Below, one piece after another: positions 34,844 through 48,101 of a DNA stretch of 64,000 nucleotides. Both the position numbers and the translations under genes were made by a program. The DNA lies in the NCBI RefSeq assembly GCF_018812025.1, contig NC_063051.1:1988501-2052500 (forward strand), in the 5' to 3' direction. The number at the start of each line of letters is the position of its first letter. The stretch's first letter is position 1. The notes below the pieces were generated by a model, which was given only the letters and a program-made list of their open reading frames with translations, ran no database searches and had not been told where the DNA came from. The stretch comes from Megalobrama amblycephala. Lineage: Eukaryota > Chordata > Actinopteri > Cypriniformes > Xenocyprididae.

Positions 34844-36560
34844 ATAGATATATATAAAATATAGAGTAATATTAGCAACAATGTGCAGATAAGCTATGTG
34901 TTTTTGGTCACTGCCAGTCATGGATGGCAGAATGTGGATTGTGAGTTTCTGCAGGTCACAGTGAAGGACGCAGACTGATGAACAGATTGTGTATTGTGTA
35001 AGCCAGAGTAATCAAGGCATCATATCAGACTTCATATCAAATTACAGTAACGCTGAAATGCATCCGGGTGCTGCTGGAGACACTCCGCACTATAAGTTGT
35101 AAAACATGTGTTGTTCATTTAAAGCGAGATCCCACTCAAGTTTAGAAGCATTTAAACCTGATGCACATTGATCAAAAACAACATCTAACATGTCACTGAA
35201 CACCCTGCTGTGCAGTCCAGATATGTTTAGTCTGTAGACGGTGACTCACAATTGTTTACCTATCGAGAGAATAGAACAAAGACGGACTTTGGGTTAAACA
35301 AACAACGTGGAAAGTTCAAGGTCGTGACCCACACACATCTCGTGGATCAGAGGTAGCGCTGTCACTTTGTTGTGACTGGTCTGCCCGAAAAACTCCAAAC
35401 ATTTGAGCTTCAAAGTGGGTTAAAACCAAGACATGCCGCTGGCATCTTGCTTTAGTTTCCTCCAGGAATGTAATCGGATTCAGTCCGGACAAAATAAATC
35501 AAATTTGCGGTTGCCGAAGCGGGTGGCTCGTTTTGGGTTCTGTATAATTAATTGACTTAATAAAACAAAACGTGTAAATTCACGAAACGATTTAGCCGGA
35601 ATTATCGCCTCTAATCACAGAGGATTACTAAAATTACTCATTGCATTTGCAACGACTGCCAGCGCTGTTGTGTTTCGCTGCAAATTCAAGGCAAAGTCCC
35701 AGTAGTACGAGTCAGATTTGAAGTTGCTGTTCACAGAATGCTGAACGCATGCAGTCGGGATTTGCCTCTGGATATACTGTAATACTAAATGATATCATGG
35801 CCTCTGGATATAAACAACTGAGCTCAAGCGCTGACGGTGTGTGCGTCTGAAACAGACGCTCATCTTAGAAGGTGACATACTACAATGTTTGCTGTGCTTT
35901 CAGCCTCTTATTTAAGTGTGCAAGTGTCATTCTAAACATTTAAACATACTTTTTCTGCAGATATTAGTATGCATATTCCATAAATGTGCAGTAAAATGCC
36001 AGAATGCAATGCAAACAGGAAGTGATGTTAACTGTGCATTTAATATCTCTCTGATAACTTCCATAAAAATGCGAAATACTGCTTTTATTTCAGAGATGCA
36101 TGCATATGCATATAACTGCATGCCATTTGCTACATGCATCACATGCAATATAATGTGGTCGTGTGATAATTTTGCATACTACTGCTGAAATGCAGCTACT
36201 TTAGTCAGTTCCAAACCCAGCCAATGCCTCTACAGGTGGCAGCAGTTTGTATGTCTTAATAAAGGCTAATCTTAGCAACAGAAAAAAACGGAGTGAAACA
36301 GAAAGAAAGAAAGAGGGCAGAGGTCGACGTTCCTATTAAGACTAATTTCACCACCACCAGCGTCTACCCTACACGCTAGACTTTCACTCAGGCTCGTAAA
36401 TGTCTCGTTGCAGACCGGCCATATTTAGACAGGTTTTACACAAAGCTTTCTTCCTCCCACCACGAGGCCTTCGAAAGAATAAGAGACGCCTGCCGAGTAG
36501 AATGAGCGTCGCTGAGTTAAAGAACATTAATACTTTAACTTTGCTTTCATAACAGTTTTC
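34844..36560. other. Unique intronic sequence
   Basis: 35290-35790 and 36200-36560 are repeat-poor and GC-richer than their flanks. Open frames at 35916-36188 (+) and 35927-36148 (-) lie opposite each other and show no domain. No exon is recognised. Confidence 0.45.
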
Positions 36561-36577
36561 TGCACTGACACAAACAT

Positions 36578-36699
<122 letters not shown>

Positions 36700-36719
36700 T
36701 GCATTAAAATAATGTAAAA

Positions 36720-37215
36720 ATTTAAATAATATATAAGAAATTTTAGTTGCATTAAAAAACAAAACTTTTATGTAACTATGTAAACAATATATAGGATCAA
36801 TTTAACCTGCATTAAAAGTTGCAAATTTAAGTTGCATTAAAGTTGTATTAAGTTGCATGTAAGAACTGTATGCAATTGCATGTAAAAATGTAAATGCTGT
36901 AATATATAAGATCAATTTTGGTTGCATAAAAAAATTGTATGTAAGTGTATGTAAAAATCTAAATAATATATAGGATAGATTTAAGTTGCATTAAGAACCG
37001 TGTAAAAATTTGTATCTAAAAATATAAATAATATATAAGATAAATTTCAGTTGAATTAAAAAACATGTAAAAAGTATATGTAATTATGTATTAAAATATA
37101 AGAAATATGTAGGATCAATTTAACTTGAGAGACAGTCAAAATAATGTAAAATATGTAAAAATGTAAATAGGTGCATTAAAAATCATGTAAAAATTGTATG
37201 TAAATTTACTATAAG
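36720..37215 (-). repeat. AT-rich minisatellite 'ATGCAACTTAAATTGATCCT', inverted orientation
   Basis: Repeated phrases AATATATAGGATCAATTTAA, GTTGCATTAAAAA and TGTAAAAATGTAAATAATAT are the reverse complement of the arrays at 38230-39490 and 41420-41975. Six to seven degenerate copies. Confidence 0.85.
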
Positions 37216-38229
37216 AGAACATATCATATGTATAATTTATAGTTTTACACATTGGCAAATAGATATTTTAAGCATAAGCCTCACAAAATTTTGTTGGTTC
37301 GCACTTAAAACAAGAAAAATCAAATTTTTGCTTTATTTTTAATGTCAATTTCTCAGAATAAGAGTAAAATACTGTAGAAATTGAGCTAATATAAAAGATA
37401 TTGCAAGATATTATTAGAGCAACATTACGATTCCGATTGAACCATGAACATTTCTCAGGTTCTACTAATCATAAAACAGGAACTGCTCAAATAAACCATA
37501 ATGGCATGTTTTACTTTAATGCACTTCCCCGTGAATATCTCCATTTCTGACTATGAACGACACGTAAAGATGCTCTTAATGAGATGTATGACGAGGGGAA
37601 TACAGATATTGTCTGTAAATCAAGGTCACAGGAGTAATCTGTGGAGTTTGAGTGTGATTTACTGGAGATGTGAGCTTATGATGACCGCAGTGGCTGTTTG
37701 AAGGGTTTTGAGCACCAGCTGTTACGCTTCTAATCCCACATTCTCTCTATCTGTTCTCCGCTCCGTCATGAACGCTGTCTCTGCTTTTCTTTTTTTTACT
37801 GTATTGCATTTTGCATGTCCTTATCTCACTCCATCTGTCCATTCTCACATTCATGCCACTGTCTCTCTTTTCACTGCTTTATTCTACTGTGGAACACATA
37901 AGGAGATGTTTAGCACAATGTTCATGTTGATCTTTTACATAGAGTACAATGAAAGAAGACAGTGATATTTTGTCATACAAAAGCATCATAACAGCAGTCT
38001 ATACGACTCATGCTCTATATGTTTAATCTTCTGAAGTCACACGACAGCACTGACTGATGAACAGACCACAAGACGTGAGTCACTAAACAATCTCATCTGA
38101 TTTCAAATCACTTTTTAATCTCATTTTCACTTACAAATACCAAACTTTGAGTGACTGGTTCTTGAACTTTATGAAGACAAACAGCATATTTTTTATTTTT
38201 ATATTTTAAACATATTTTTGTACTTACAG
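37216..38229. other. Unique sequence with an old repeat fragment
   Basis: 37870-38060 resembles an old, reversed copy of the 'GTCATACAGGTTTGGAACGA' cyprinid repeat. The rest is not recognised. Confidence 0.4.
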
Positions 38230-39490
38230 TAGCCGTTTAAACAGTAAAATTTATATTATTTAAATTTTTACATACAATTCAAGATTTTTAATGCAATTTT
38301 TACATACACTTACATACGTGTTTTACATTATTTTCAAAGCAAATTAAATTGATCCTATATATTATTTACATTTTACATGCAGTTTTTACATGTTTGCGAT
38401 TATTTTTAAATGCAAGTTAAATTGATACTATATATTATTTATATGAAAACATTTTTTTTACATCTTTGTAATGAAACCAAAATTTATCTTATATATTATT
38501 TGCATTTTTACATACAAATGCATACAATTTTTCCATGCAACTTAATACAACTTTTAATGCAACTTAAATTGATCCTATATATCATTTACATTTTTACAAA
38601 CAATTTTACACAATTTTTAATGCAACTTACATTTATCCTATATTATTCATTTTTACACCTAAAATTTCTATATATTATTACATTTTAACGATTTTTAATG
38701 CAACTTACATTTATCCTACATTTATTATAGAATTACATTTTACTAAAATTTCTTATATATTATTTACATTATTAAACACAATTTTGCATGATTTTTAATG
38801 CAACTTACATTTATCCTATATATTATTTACATTTTTACATAGAATTACTTTTTTTTTTTTTTTAGTTTTTAGGACACCTAAAATTTCTTATATATTATTT
38901 ACATTATTAAACACAATTTTGCATGATTTTTAATGCAACTTACATTTGTCCTATATATTATTTACATTTTTACGTAGAATTAAAATTTTTTTTACGTTTT
39001 TAGTACACCTAAAATTTCTTATATATTATTTACATTATTAAACACAATTTTGCACGATTTTTAATGCAACTTACATTTATCCTATATATTATTTATTTTT
39101 ATAGAATTACATTTTTACAAATTTCTTATATATTATTTACATTATTAAACACAATTTTGCATGATTTTTAATGCAACTTACATTTATCCTATATATTATT
39201 TACATTTTTACATATAATTACTTTTTTTTTTACATTTTTAGGCAACTTACATTTACTATATATTATTTACTAAAATTTCGTATATATTATTTACATTATT
39301 AAACACAATTTTGCATGATTTTCAATGCAACTTACATTTATCCTATATATCTTTACATTCAATTTTTACGTTTTTTTTTTAATGCGACCAAAATTTTTCC
39401 GATATATTATTTGCATTTTTACATAAAATTGCAAACCATTTTTACATGCAACTTAATATAAGTTTTAAAGCGAATTAAATTTGCAACTTT
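38230..39490 (+). repeat. AT-rich minisatellite 'ATGCAACTTACATTTATCCT', forward orientation
   Basis: At least ten copies of TTTTTAATGCAACTTACATTTATCCTAT-type units. They are joined by AATTTCTTATATATTATTTACA and ATTATTAAACACAATTTTGC phrases, the later copies forming a higher-order unit of about 120-140 bp. Confidence 0.9.
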
Positions 39491-39745
39491 TAACACAACT
39501 TAAATGTGTCCGTTTCCCTCACAAAGCATCATATGACTGCAGAAGACATATAGCGCACAGGTCACATGAACTACTGCTACAATGCTCCTCAGCTTTCATT
39601 GCACAAGAGCAGCGTGAACATCCGGCTAAACATCTCCTTTCGTGTCCTACAGACGAGAGAAAGTCATACAGGTTCGGAACGACACGAGGGCAAGTAAATG
39701 ATGACAGAACCTTGATTCGTGTGTGAACTCTCTCTTTAACACAGA
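39491..39745 (-). repeat. Old cyprinid interspersed repeat, reversed
   Basis: CATCATATGACTGCAGAAGA, AGAGAAAGTCATACAGGTTC and GCAAGTAAATGATGACAGAA are diagnostic phrases of a widespread cyprinid repeat. They also account for the open frames here. Confidence 0.65.
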
Positions 39746-40953
39746 TATTATTATGTGTTCTTTGTGTGTGTTTGCGGTACATGAAAGCTCTACCCCACGC
39801 ATGCCCTCTGGGCTCTGGCATACATCCACTGTACTCCCTCAGCCTCTTTCTTCTCCTTCTCTCCATCTAAGCTTAAGCACACAGCATCCACACAGTGTCG
39901 TTCTCCGGGTGAAAGACAGCAGCTTTTCAGACACTTTTGATGCCTGATTTACCACGGTATTCCACACTAAAAGATTTCATATACAAAAACAGAGAAAGCA
40001 ACATCATAAAACACGCCATACGCCGCGGCCTATCTGTAAAACAGACATTTGGGGACGGGTTATCTGTGCTCGTCAAATGCTTTACACACAATACACTAGT
40101 ATGGTAACACTAGATGGTGTGGAAATCAGTGCCAGCCATCTCATTTGAATCACTGTGTCTATTGTACGCAAACACTGACTGTCTTTTGCATGTATTTAAA
40201 GTGTTCGACATCATATAACATGGAGACTATATACTGTTTGTACAAGCAAAACATCAGTGCATTCAAATCACTGAATAAATATCCATCTTAGCAACAGCAA
40301 CCGCCCCAAAACACAGTGACTTTTGCACATTCAAACACCACTTATATTTTGCTCAGGAAATGCATGAAACTAGTTGATTTAACAAACGTGCATGCAACAC
40401 TTGAGTCAAATGGTTTTGGTAATCTAGGATTATAATCTGCATAATTTTGCATCTTTTTCGTTGCATTTTATTCAGCCAGCCGGAGAGTGAATTTGGGCTG
40501 AAATGGCTTTGAAAAAGCCTGAGCTGATTTGACAGGACAAGTACACAGGAAAGCTATTACTGTGGCTGGTGTGAAGAGAATAGACTCCACGGCTACATTT
40601 GCAGATGGTTTTTTTTTCTTCAATGATTTCCTCTCGCTTTCTTCTCGTGTTAATTTCACCTCGAGCTGCACGAGACTCTTTATCTCACAGCATTTAAAGC
40701 TGCAGCACTGTTTGCACCCTCAGTGTTTGTTTAAGGATGTGAGCTCATGCCACTGCGGCCATACTGGACGAACGATCTGAGGCTGTGGCGAAGTGAAATT
40801 AAGTCATATTTAGGAAAGCATAGAGAGCCTAAACAATGCTAATTTTAGTTTTACTGCATGTGATCATACATTAACCACAATACCAGCATGATCTCATTGA
40901 TATTCAGACAGTGCACATGATCATTTTTGTACATGAATAGACACTTTTAAAGA
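39746..40953. other. Unique intronic sequence
   Basis: No exon, RNA gene or repeat is recognised. The region is mostly repeat-poor. Confidence 0.4.
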
Positions 40954-41385
40954 CCCCCTGTGGTGCAGATCAAGTTTTTAATGTTGTTTATAAGTCTATG
41001 TGGTGTTTTCAATATGCTTTCAGACAAACCATGTGCAAATTCATCAGTCAACACCATTGCTGAGTATTTTCTCAAAAACCTGCCCCTGTTTCCTACCATC
41101 ACAAACATGTGACCAACCCCGTAAATGAGAGGGTGGGGCTTTTCTCCACTTCCTATTCTTCTTCTGAATCAGTTTCTGGTTCAAACATATATGGCTGATT
41201 TAAACCAATATTTCCATTTGACATTGTGTAGCGTTTACTACAGGTAATCCGAGCTGGTGTGATTGAGTGGAGGCGGGGACTAATTTGCATATTTATGAAT
41301 CTGCGTATACTAAATGAAGCAATGGTGTCGAGTTACATTCAAGGTATTTTAAGGCATGAAGAAAGTATTTTCACTGGAAAAAAAA
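40954..41385. repeat. Probable old interspersed repeat
   Basis: GACCCCCTGTGGTGCAGATC and GGCGGGGACTAATTTGCATA are phrases I associate with common cyprinid repeats. No termini could be defined. Confidence 0.4.
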
Positions 41386-41419
41386 CATTTAAATGTCATT
41401 TTGAAAATCAAAGATGTTT

Positions 41420-41975
41420 TAAGGGATAAAATTGATCTTGCATTTTTACATACATGCGTGTTTTACGTTATTTTTAATGCAAATTAAATTGATCCTATAT
41501 ATTATTTACATTTTTACCAACAATTTTTATATAATTTACATGATTTTTAATGCAAGATAAATTATTTACATTTGACATGCAATTTTTTAAATGTTTTGGA
41601 TTGTTTTTAAATGCAAGTTAAATTGATCCTATATATTATTTACATACATTTTTAATGCAACTAATTCATTTTATATATTATTTAAATTTTTATATACAAT
41701 TTTTACATGATTTTTAATGCGCCTTGACTTTATCTTATGTTATTTACATTTTTACATACAATTTTTATGTTTTACATTATTTTTAATGCAAGTTAAATCG
41801 ATCCTATATATTACTTACAGTTTAATACACAAATACATACAGTTTTTAATTCAGCTAAAATTTATCTTATGTATTATTTATATTTTTGCATACACTTACA
41901 TACAATTTTTAAAAAAATTTTTATGCAACCTACATTTATCCAATATATTATTTACATTTTTAAAAACAAAAAATT
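41420..41975 (+). repeat. Third array of the AT-rich minisatellite
   Basis: TTTTTAATGCAAATTAAATT, GATCCTATATATTATTTACA and TTTTTACATACAATTTTTA recur 6-7 times in the same orientation as 38230-39490. Confidence 0.85.
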
Positions 41976-42839
41976 ATTTAAATATGTCATTTTGATTATC
42001 AAAGATGTTTTAAAGGATAAAACGACTGCAGGGGAAATTGAACTTATATCAATGTACAGACAGCATCTAAAATATAAACTTTTAAGTATAAACAACTTTA
42101 GAGAATTACAAATCCGTGCAAATCCCTAGTAATTGCGCAACTCATCAGTAAATGATGCAACTTTGTCAGAGAAGAACCTTTTACTGAAATATTAAATCCA
42201 GATGTGACTTGTAATAAAGTCATTTACTCTCTGAATTTAATTATCTTCACAGCTGAAACATAAGTGAAACGTTGCCATTGTTGGCACTTATGTGCCATAT
42301 AATACCTATTAATATTAATGAGATGATGTAGGCTGGAACAAACCAAGTTCTCTCAGACCTGAGGGGGGTCACAGAAACAAAGCATCAGTATTTGACAGCG
42401 AAGCGCTTCAGGAAGAGCTCAGGAGCGAGTGGGCCGCTCCGGCCTCTTAAAATTCCTGAGGTCTATCTGAAAACAGAGATACGGCCATCGTGTTCTTGTT
42501 TTTAGAACAAGGCCTCTGTTTTTCCCTGACTTGGCTCTTTCCATTCACTGGTGGTATGGAGGGCCTCTGGAGTCTCTAAAAAGGGTCCGTGTTTATTTGC
42601 ACATGTCTGTCATACGATTTTCTCATGTTAAGATGAGGCATTTGCACTAATGCTACGATTTGACCCTGGAGAGCCACACCGGAGCGCTTGTTTTTAGCAA
42701 AATAATCAGGCAAAAAAATTATATTTACCCGAGTTGTGAGTTTTCAGTCTTGACTGGAATTGATAAGATGAAAAAACATGAATTCTGCAGAATGTTTAAA
42801 TGCAAATAATAAAAAAAAACAACTAACTTCATAATTTTG
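41976..42839. other. Unique intronic sequence
   Basis: 42340-42620 is GC-richer and repeat-poor. Nothing else is recognised. Confidence 0.4.
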
Positions 42840-42972
42840 CATTCCTGTAGCTCAAACTGTAAAGCGTGGCACCAGCGACGCCAAGGTCATGGGTTCGATT
42901 CCTAGGGAATGCATGAACTGCATGCAATGCAAGTCGCTTTGGATGAAAGCATCTGCCAAATGCATAAATGTA
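42840..42972 (+). repeat. tRNA-derived cyprinid SINE
   Basis: The head has a degenerate A-box (GTAGCTCAAACTG) and a canonical B-box (GGTTCGATTCC, 42892-42902). The tail AAGTCGCTTTGGATGAAAGC is followed by ATCTGCCAAATGCATAAATG, the usual 3' end of this SINE group. About 130 bp. It is not a functional tRNA. Confidence 0.85.
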
Positions 42973-43074
42973 ACTGATGCATAGTTAGGACAACAAAATA
43001 AATCCTATATATTTTGGTCCAAGATTATGCAAGGTAAAAAAGCCTCAGACTATATTAAATGCAAGGATAAACAT

Positions 43075-43235
43075 GCCAGGGAATGCACGAACTGATAAAG
43101 TGTATATCAAGTCAAAAGCGTGTAAAAGTCATGCAAATTTTGTGCAATGAATTATTGTGCAATGCAAACATAATTCACAATTTTCCTACTCATGTCATGT
43201 TAAGCACATATTTGCTTACTTTTGTACAATAAACA
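43075..43235. repeat. SINE fragment and solo unit of the 166-bp repeat
   Basis: 43075-43112 (GGGAATGCACGAACTGATAAAG) is a piece of SINE tail. 43140-43235 (GTGCAATGAATTATTG to CTTACTTTTGTACA) equals the central part of the 44690-45225 repeat unit. Confidence 0.7.
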
Positions 43236-43399
43236 GTTCTGGTCGTCACTTGTACAGTCTGAGTCACCAAGCAAAACTGCAGTAGGAAACTCTGGTTTAA
43301 AGCATCACTATAAATAAACGTTTTTTTCTTAAACTCCGCAAGCTTGCTTCATAGTTTCCAGCAAAAATCTGGCACTGGGAAAGGCAGAGCCTCATTAAG
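43236..43399. other. Unique intronic sequence
   Basis: Nothing recognised. Confidence 0.4.
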
Positions 43400-44200
43400 A
43401 GTTTATAACCCGACCACAATATCAATAGCATGGATAAAAAAGGGACAGAAAGATTACAGTAAGACCCGGCTTACAGCGGCGAGCGGCTCGTGCCTTTGAA
43501 ATGTCAAGAGGAAGGAGGAGGTGAACCCATCACCAAACTCATTTAAACACTCGTACCTGGAACGCCGCAATACAAATATTCTGCTGCACTTTCGCCCTAC
43601 AGGTATATTTAAAACATAAACGCTGTATACGTCTCTCTCTGTCTGTGAAATGGAAGCGCGCAGACCGGTGCAACGATTTCCACACGCGAGCTTAGTCGGG
43701 CAAAAATATCCCGAAAACACGAGCCGTTTCGATAATCTGTGACTTTACGCGGCGTCTCACGCCTCCCCCTCTGTTTCCTAATCTCGACCGACAGCAGGCG
43801 AACAAATTAGGAGCTTTCAAAAAGAATGCCTGCAAAAAATAATTAAGAAAATATTTTTAAACAAAGTTGGTCGCAAGAATAAAAAAAAAAACACGTCTGG
43901 TTGGTCCAAACTGCAGCGTCGTCTGGCTTTGCTGATTAGCTGTCTTTAAAAACTTAATTATGAAAGCGTTAAGAGATGCTGCCAAAAGCCGCCTGATGAG
44001 GAGGACCCGGTTGAGACCAGCTGTGAGCGGCAGCAATGGCACTTACAGTATAATTTGAAGTTTACTCTCCGCCGTAACCGCGTCTGGAAAAACAAACAGT
44101 TTATCTCGTTCTCACCACGGGTCAGAGGTTCAGGAAAGCTCTGCACTGCAAACTCGTAGGGGGTTTTTAATTCCTGTGGTTTCAAATAATTGCAAACATG
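43400..44200. promoter_or_regulatory. GC-richer, repeat-poor block; candidate regulatory element
   Basis: No microsatellite or transposon phrase. It contains AAAAATAATTAAGAAAAT (about 43834) and GCTGATTAGCTGTCTTTAAA (about 43930) flanked by moderate-GC sequence. Function is inferred only from composition. Confidence 0.3.
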
Positions 44201-44689
44201 CTGCCAACAGAGACTGCACTTACAGTAACTAGTGGCTGGTGCTAACTAGCAGCCCTGTAGTTCACTATCTGGGTGAGATGTCACCAGTTCAAAGCTGAAA
44301 TGCAATAAAACCTGCAGTTATTCTATCTTAAGCGCACTCGACATGCGTCCCTCCAGATCTGCAGCCAATTAGGAGCACTAAACGATTACGAATCAAACAC
44401 TGTGTGTTTACTAGTCATGGGTTTACCAGCCCGAGGCTCTTTATCCTGAGGCAGGCGTTCGTTTAATCTACCAGCCCGAAACCATACGGCCCACCGGAGA
44501 GAGAATCACAAAGCAACATCTCAGTTGTTTCTCCTAGAATGCAATCTTCTTTTGCTTTTTTCTTTTGCATTTTCTGCTCAATAATGTGTTGGCTCAACAG
44601 TTTTTGTGAGTTATGACAACTTTGAGTGAATTTACGTTCAAGCAACAAGCTGCATTGAGTTAGAGGAACTTAATTTGTAGCATGAACAT
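44201..44689. other. Unique sequence with a short TTTCTC-family fragment
   Basis: ATCTCAGTTGTTTCTCCTAG near 44518 belongs to the dispersed family. Nothing else is recognised. Confidence 0.45.
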
Positions 44690-45225
44690 ATTTTTAAGTT
44701 AAAAAAATGAAGTCGCTCCAACTACCAGAGTTGTAATGAATTAATGAATTAATGTGCAATGAATTATTGGCTACCAAGTGCATGCAAACATAATTCACAA
44801 TTTTCCTACTCATGTCATGTTAAGCACATATTTGCTTACTTTTGTACAGAATACAGATTTTTAAGTTAAAAAATGAAGTTGCTCCAACTACCAGAGTTAT
44901 AATGAATTAATGAATTAATGTGCAATGAATTATTGGCTACCAAGTGCATGCAAACATAATTCACAATTTTCCTACTCATGTCATATTTGCTTACTTTTGT
45001 ACAGAATACAGATTTTTAAGTTAAAAAAATGAAGTCGCTCCAACTACCAGAGTTGTAATGAATTAATGAATTAATGTGCAATGAATTATTGGCTACCAAG
45101 TGCATGCAAACATAATTCACAATTTTCCTACTCATGTCATGTTAAGCACATATTTGCTTACTTTTGTACAGAATACAGATTTTTAAGTTAAAAAATGAAG
45201 TCGCTCCAACTACCAGAGTTGTAGC
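44690..45225 (+). repeat. 166-bp tandem repeat, about 3.3 copies
   Basis: CTCCAACTACCAGAGTT occurs at 44716, 44882, 45038 and 45204, giving 166, 156 and 166-bp spacings. The second unit has lost ATGTTAAGCAC. Very little divergence between copies, so the array is young. Confidence 0.95.
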
Positions 45226-45739
45226 CATGGAACCAATTAATCTTCTCTATTTCAGTTCAAATCAACAGCTATCACAGCACATGCTAACATAACTTATTTC
45301 TATATTTAATGAACAAATAAGTAATGGAAAAATACTTGTGACTGGCATTAGCGCAGTCATTGCTTATAGAGTGTGTTATTTTTCAGCTCAAACTTCAACA
45401 TTTTAAATGTCAAACATAACAGCATTAAACACTAACAGGTCTTTCCTTTCACTAAAAACAAATAAATTAATGCTTAATTTCAACATTTAAAGCATGCTGG
45501 GAACTAGAAATCCACTGCCTAATTTCTGAAGTTATCAAGACAATTTCATTAAGTTACTACAACCTCATTTTTAAAAACGCAGAAATTTGAGTTTAAATGA
45601 CAGACAATATTAAGTTGATGCAATGATCAACAGAACTCTACAAAATAATGTTTGCAACTTAAAAGGTTTAATTAAATCAGTACATTAGAATTTTTAAGTT
45701 GCAACCATGCATTTATTTAAGTTGTGGAAACAGGTCCCC
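45226..45739. other. Unique intronic sequence
   Basis: AT-rich, nothing recognised. Confidence 0.4.
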
Positions 45740-46580
45740 TGAATCACTTTTTAGAGATCTCAAAAATGTCACGTTTATTTCTCTAGCATACAGTGCAGAT
45801 TGTTTTGAAAGAGCTTCACAGAAATAAATATATGGCAAAATAATGAAATTACTTCAATTTCAGCTCTAAAGCGGCTCTACAGAAGACATTAATCATTATT
45901 CAGCTCAATTTAGTGCTTTTGCCAAGATAAAATTCAACATTAACTCAAATATTTCTCATCAAATTCAGCGATATACTCTTACTGCACGGCAACTATTTTC
46001 TCATTGAATTATTTGCATTATTTCTTTAATATCATGTGAAATGAAATATGTGAAACGCAAGTAAGTAAAGAGACATGGTGATATGAGATGGGAGGGAAAA
46101 TAAAAAATATATCAATGCTTTAGCTTTCTCTCGAAAATGTTTCGCTTTCGCTTGCAAAGAACTCAAATAATCTGCGAGAGAATGCAAAGCACTGACATAT
46201 AATTTTTCCTCCCATCTCATATGTCCCTTTAGGGCCTCCATAAGTAAGTACTCATTAACCACTTTAAGATCTCATTTTTGTTTTTCTCAGATCTCAAAAA
46301 TATTTATATTACTCAGATTTGCCATGATAAAGTGTGCAATCAAACTCGAAATTGATTCAAATATTTCTCATCAAAGATCTGCACTCATTTTAAAGCTCTA
46401 TAATCTCATTGCATGACAACTATTTTCTCATTTATTTAGTTGTATTATTCCTCTAATTTCAGGAGACAAATATGTGAAAAACTCAATGGAGAGCAAATTG
46501 AGACTTTGTTTCAGATCTCAACAATGTCTCAAATATTGCTCAGATTCACTGTGCAATGCTGGAGAAATATCTGAAACGTA
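45740..46580. repeat. Two copies of the 'TTTCTCATCAAAT' family, one interrupted
   Basis: ATATTTCTCATCAAA near 45947 and 46368, and TCTCATTG(A/C)A.. blocks near 45997 and 46407, show two neighbouring copies. The first is interrupted by a palindromic element at 46070-46235. Confidence 0.65.
46070..46235. mobile_element. Small palindromic element
   Basis: ATATGAGATGGGAGGGAAAA (46081-46100) is mirrored by TTTTTCCTCCCATCTCATAT (46203-46222) with one mismatch. The inner CTCTCG...GCGAGAG mirrors as well. Non-coding, MITE-like, about 165 bp. Confidence 0.7.
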
Positions 46581-47394
46581 CGTAAAAACTCCTGAGCTGT
46601 GAAAGAGCATCCGCTGAGCAATAAACACACATATTTAAACACAACAAATCCAGTTCCTGTTTGTTCCTAATTCAATTTATTCCCTTATTAAATCTTTATA
46701 ATCCATAATGTCTGCATTTCCAGCGGCGTTTCTCTGGCACAGACCTTTCCTAAATGCTTCCTACCTTCCTCTGAATGAGTGAAACGATACCAAATTGCTT
46801 TTCCAACATGCGGTCGGCTTGATAAAGACAGCCGTCAGTTCCTCTGCCATACTTTCTTTATGGTCTATGTGATTACGAACTGCAACCCACACTCTCTTCC
46901 AATCTGTCACGCAGCCGAGAGAGAGAGAGAGACGGGCCAGATTCCAGTGTCTTTGTGTCAAAGATTAGGAGCTGGAATGGAGAACTCACTGTTTGCTCTG
47001 GGATCGTACATTATCCCAACTACAACAACACAAAACATTCCTCATCAGTTCACGCACCCGCACACATCCCGCAGGATCATTTTTGTATTTTTTTTACTTC
47101 GTCTCAGAAGTTTCTCCTAAAATAACTACAAAATAATCACTTAATATACGTTGAAACAATTTTCACTCAGAAATTACTTGTAGATTTCACACATAACTAC
47201 AAATAAACTAATTGAATTAAACATGAAATTAGTACTAGTACTACAAAAAATCTTTTTTTTACAGTGCAGCATGAGTATAGATCTATAAAATGAATTCGGA
47301 GGGCAGCTCAGGTCACATGATGAGAAGTTCATACTGAGATCCATGACTTTTAATTGCAGACAAACACTTTGAAACACTCTTCTGAAACTACAAA
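46581..47394. other. Unique intronic sequence
   Basis: A short GAGA run at 46917-46932. 47100-47180 holds a TTTCTC-family fragment (TTTCACTCAGAAATTACTTG). No exon is recognised. Confidence 0.4.
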
Positions 47395-47640
47395 ATGCGT
47401 TTCGCCTGTAATTTAATGCATTTCAGATTGAAACACGATATTTAACAAGAACTGATTGGATCGGGAAAAGTGGGCGTTACATACCAGGAAGGAGTCATGT
47501 GATTTGAGGGGCGGGACTTGTGATATCAGCTAAAAATGAATATTGTTTTGGAGATTTTTTGCACATTTTATTGAAGAAATTATGCATAAATGTGCAAAAT
47601 AAAAACAAAAACAAGTATTGAATAAATAGAGGCCATTTTA
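47395..47640. repeat. Old dispersed repeat with 'GATTGGATCGGGAAAAGTGG'
   Basis: The same phrase types (a GATTGG.. then AAAAGTGGGCGT core) occur at 49435-49600, 55040-55260 and, weakly, 58420-58600. Confidence 0.5.
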
Positions 47641-47724
47641 ATTTCATGTAGAATTTAAAGGGACATTTTACCCATATCTAAAAATTCTTCATCATTAATA
47701 TTAATATAAATATATGGCATTGTG

Positions 47725-47772
<48 letters not shown>

Positions 47773-47842
47773 CTATGTATATAATTTACACACACATATA
47801 TATACTATGTATATATACTATGTATATAAAATTATATACATA

Positions 47843-47881
<39 letters not shown>

Positions 47882-47942
47882 ACACACGTACTGTATATAT
47901 GTATATACATACATACAGAAATGTATACATACATATTTTTAT

Positions 47943-47980
<38 letters not shown>

Positions 47981-48032
47981 TGATATATATATAAATAAAT
48001 AAATATATTTATTTATTAATTATATATATATA

Positions 48033-48101
<69 letters not shown>

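Noticed and set aside
39519..39866. 115-codon minus-strand open frame
   Set aside because: Over most of its length it translates an interspersed repeat (reversed GTCATACAGGTT / AATGATGACAGAA phrases).
42840..42972. Possible tRNA gene
   Set aside because: The B-box is good but no cloverleaf can be folded, and the 3' part is a SINE tail.
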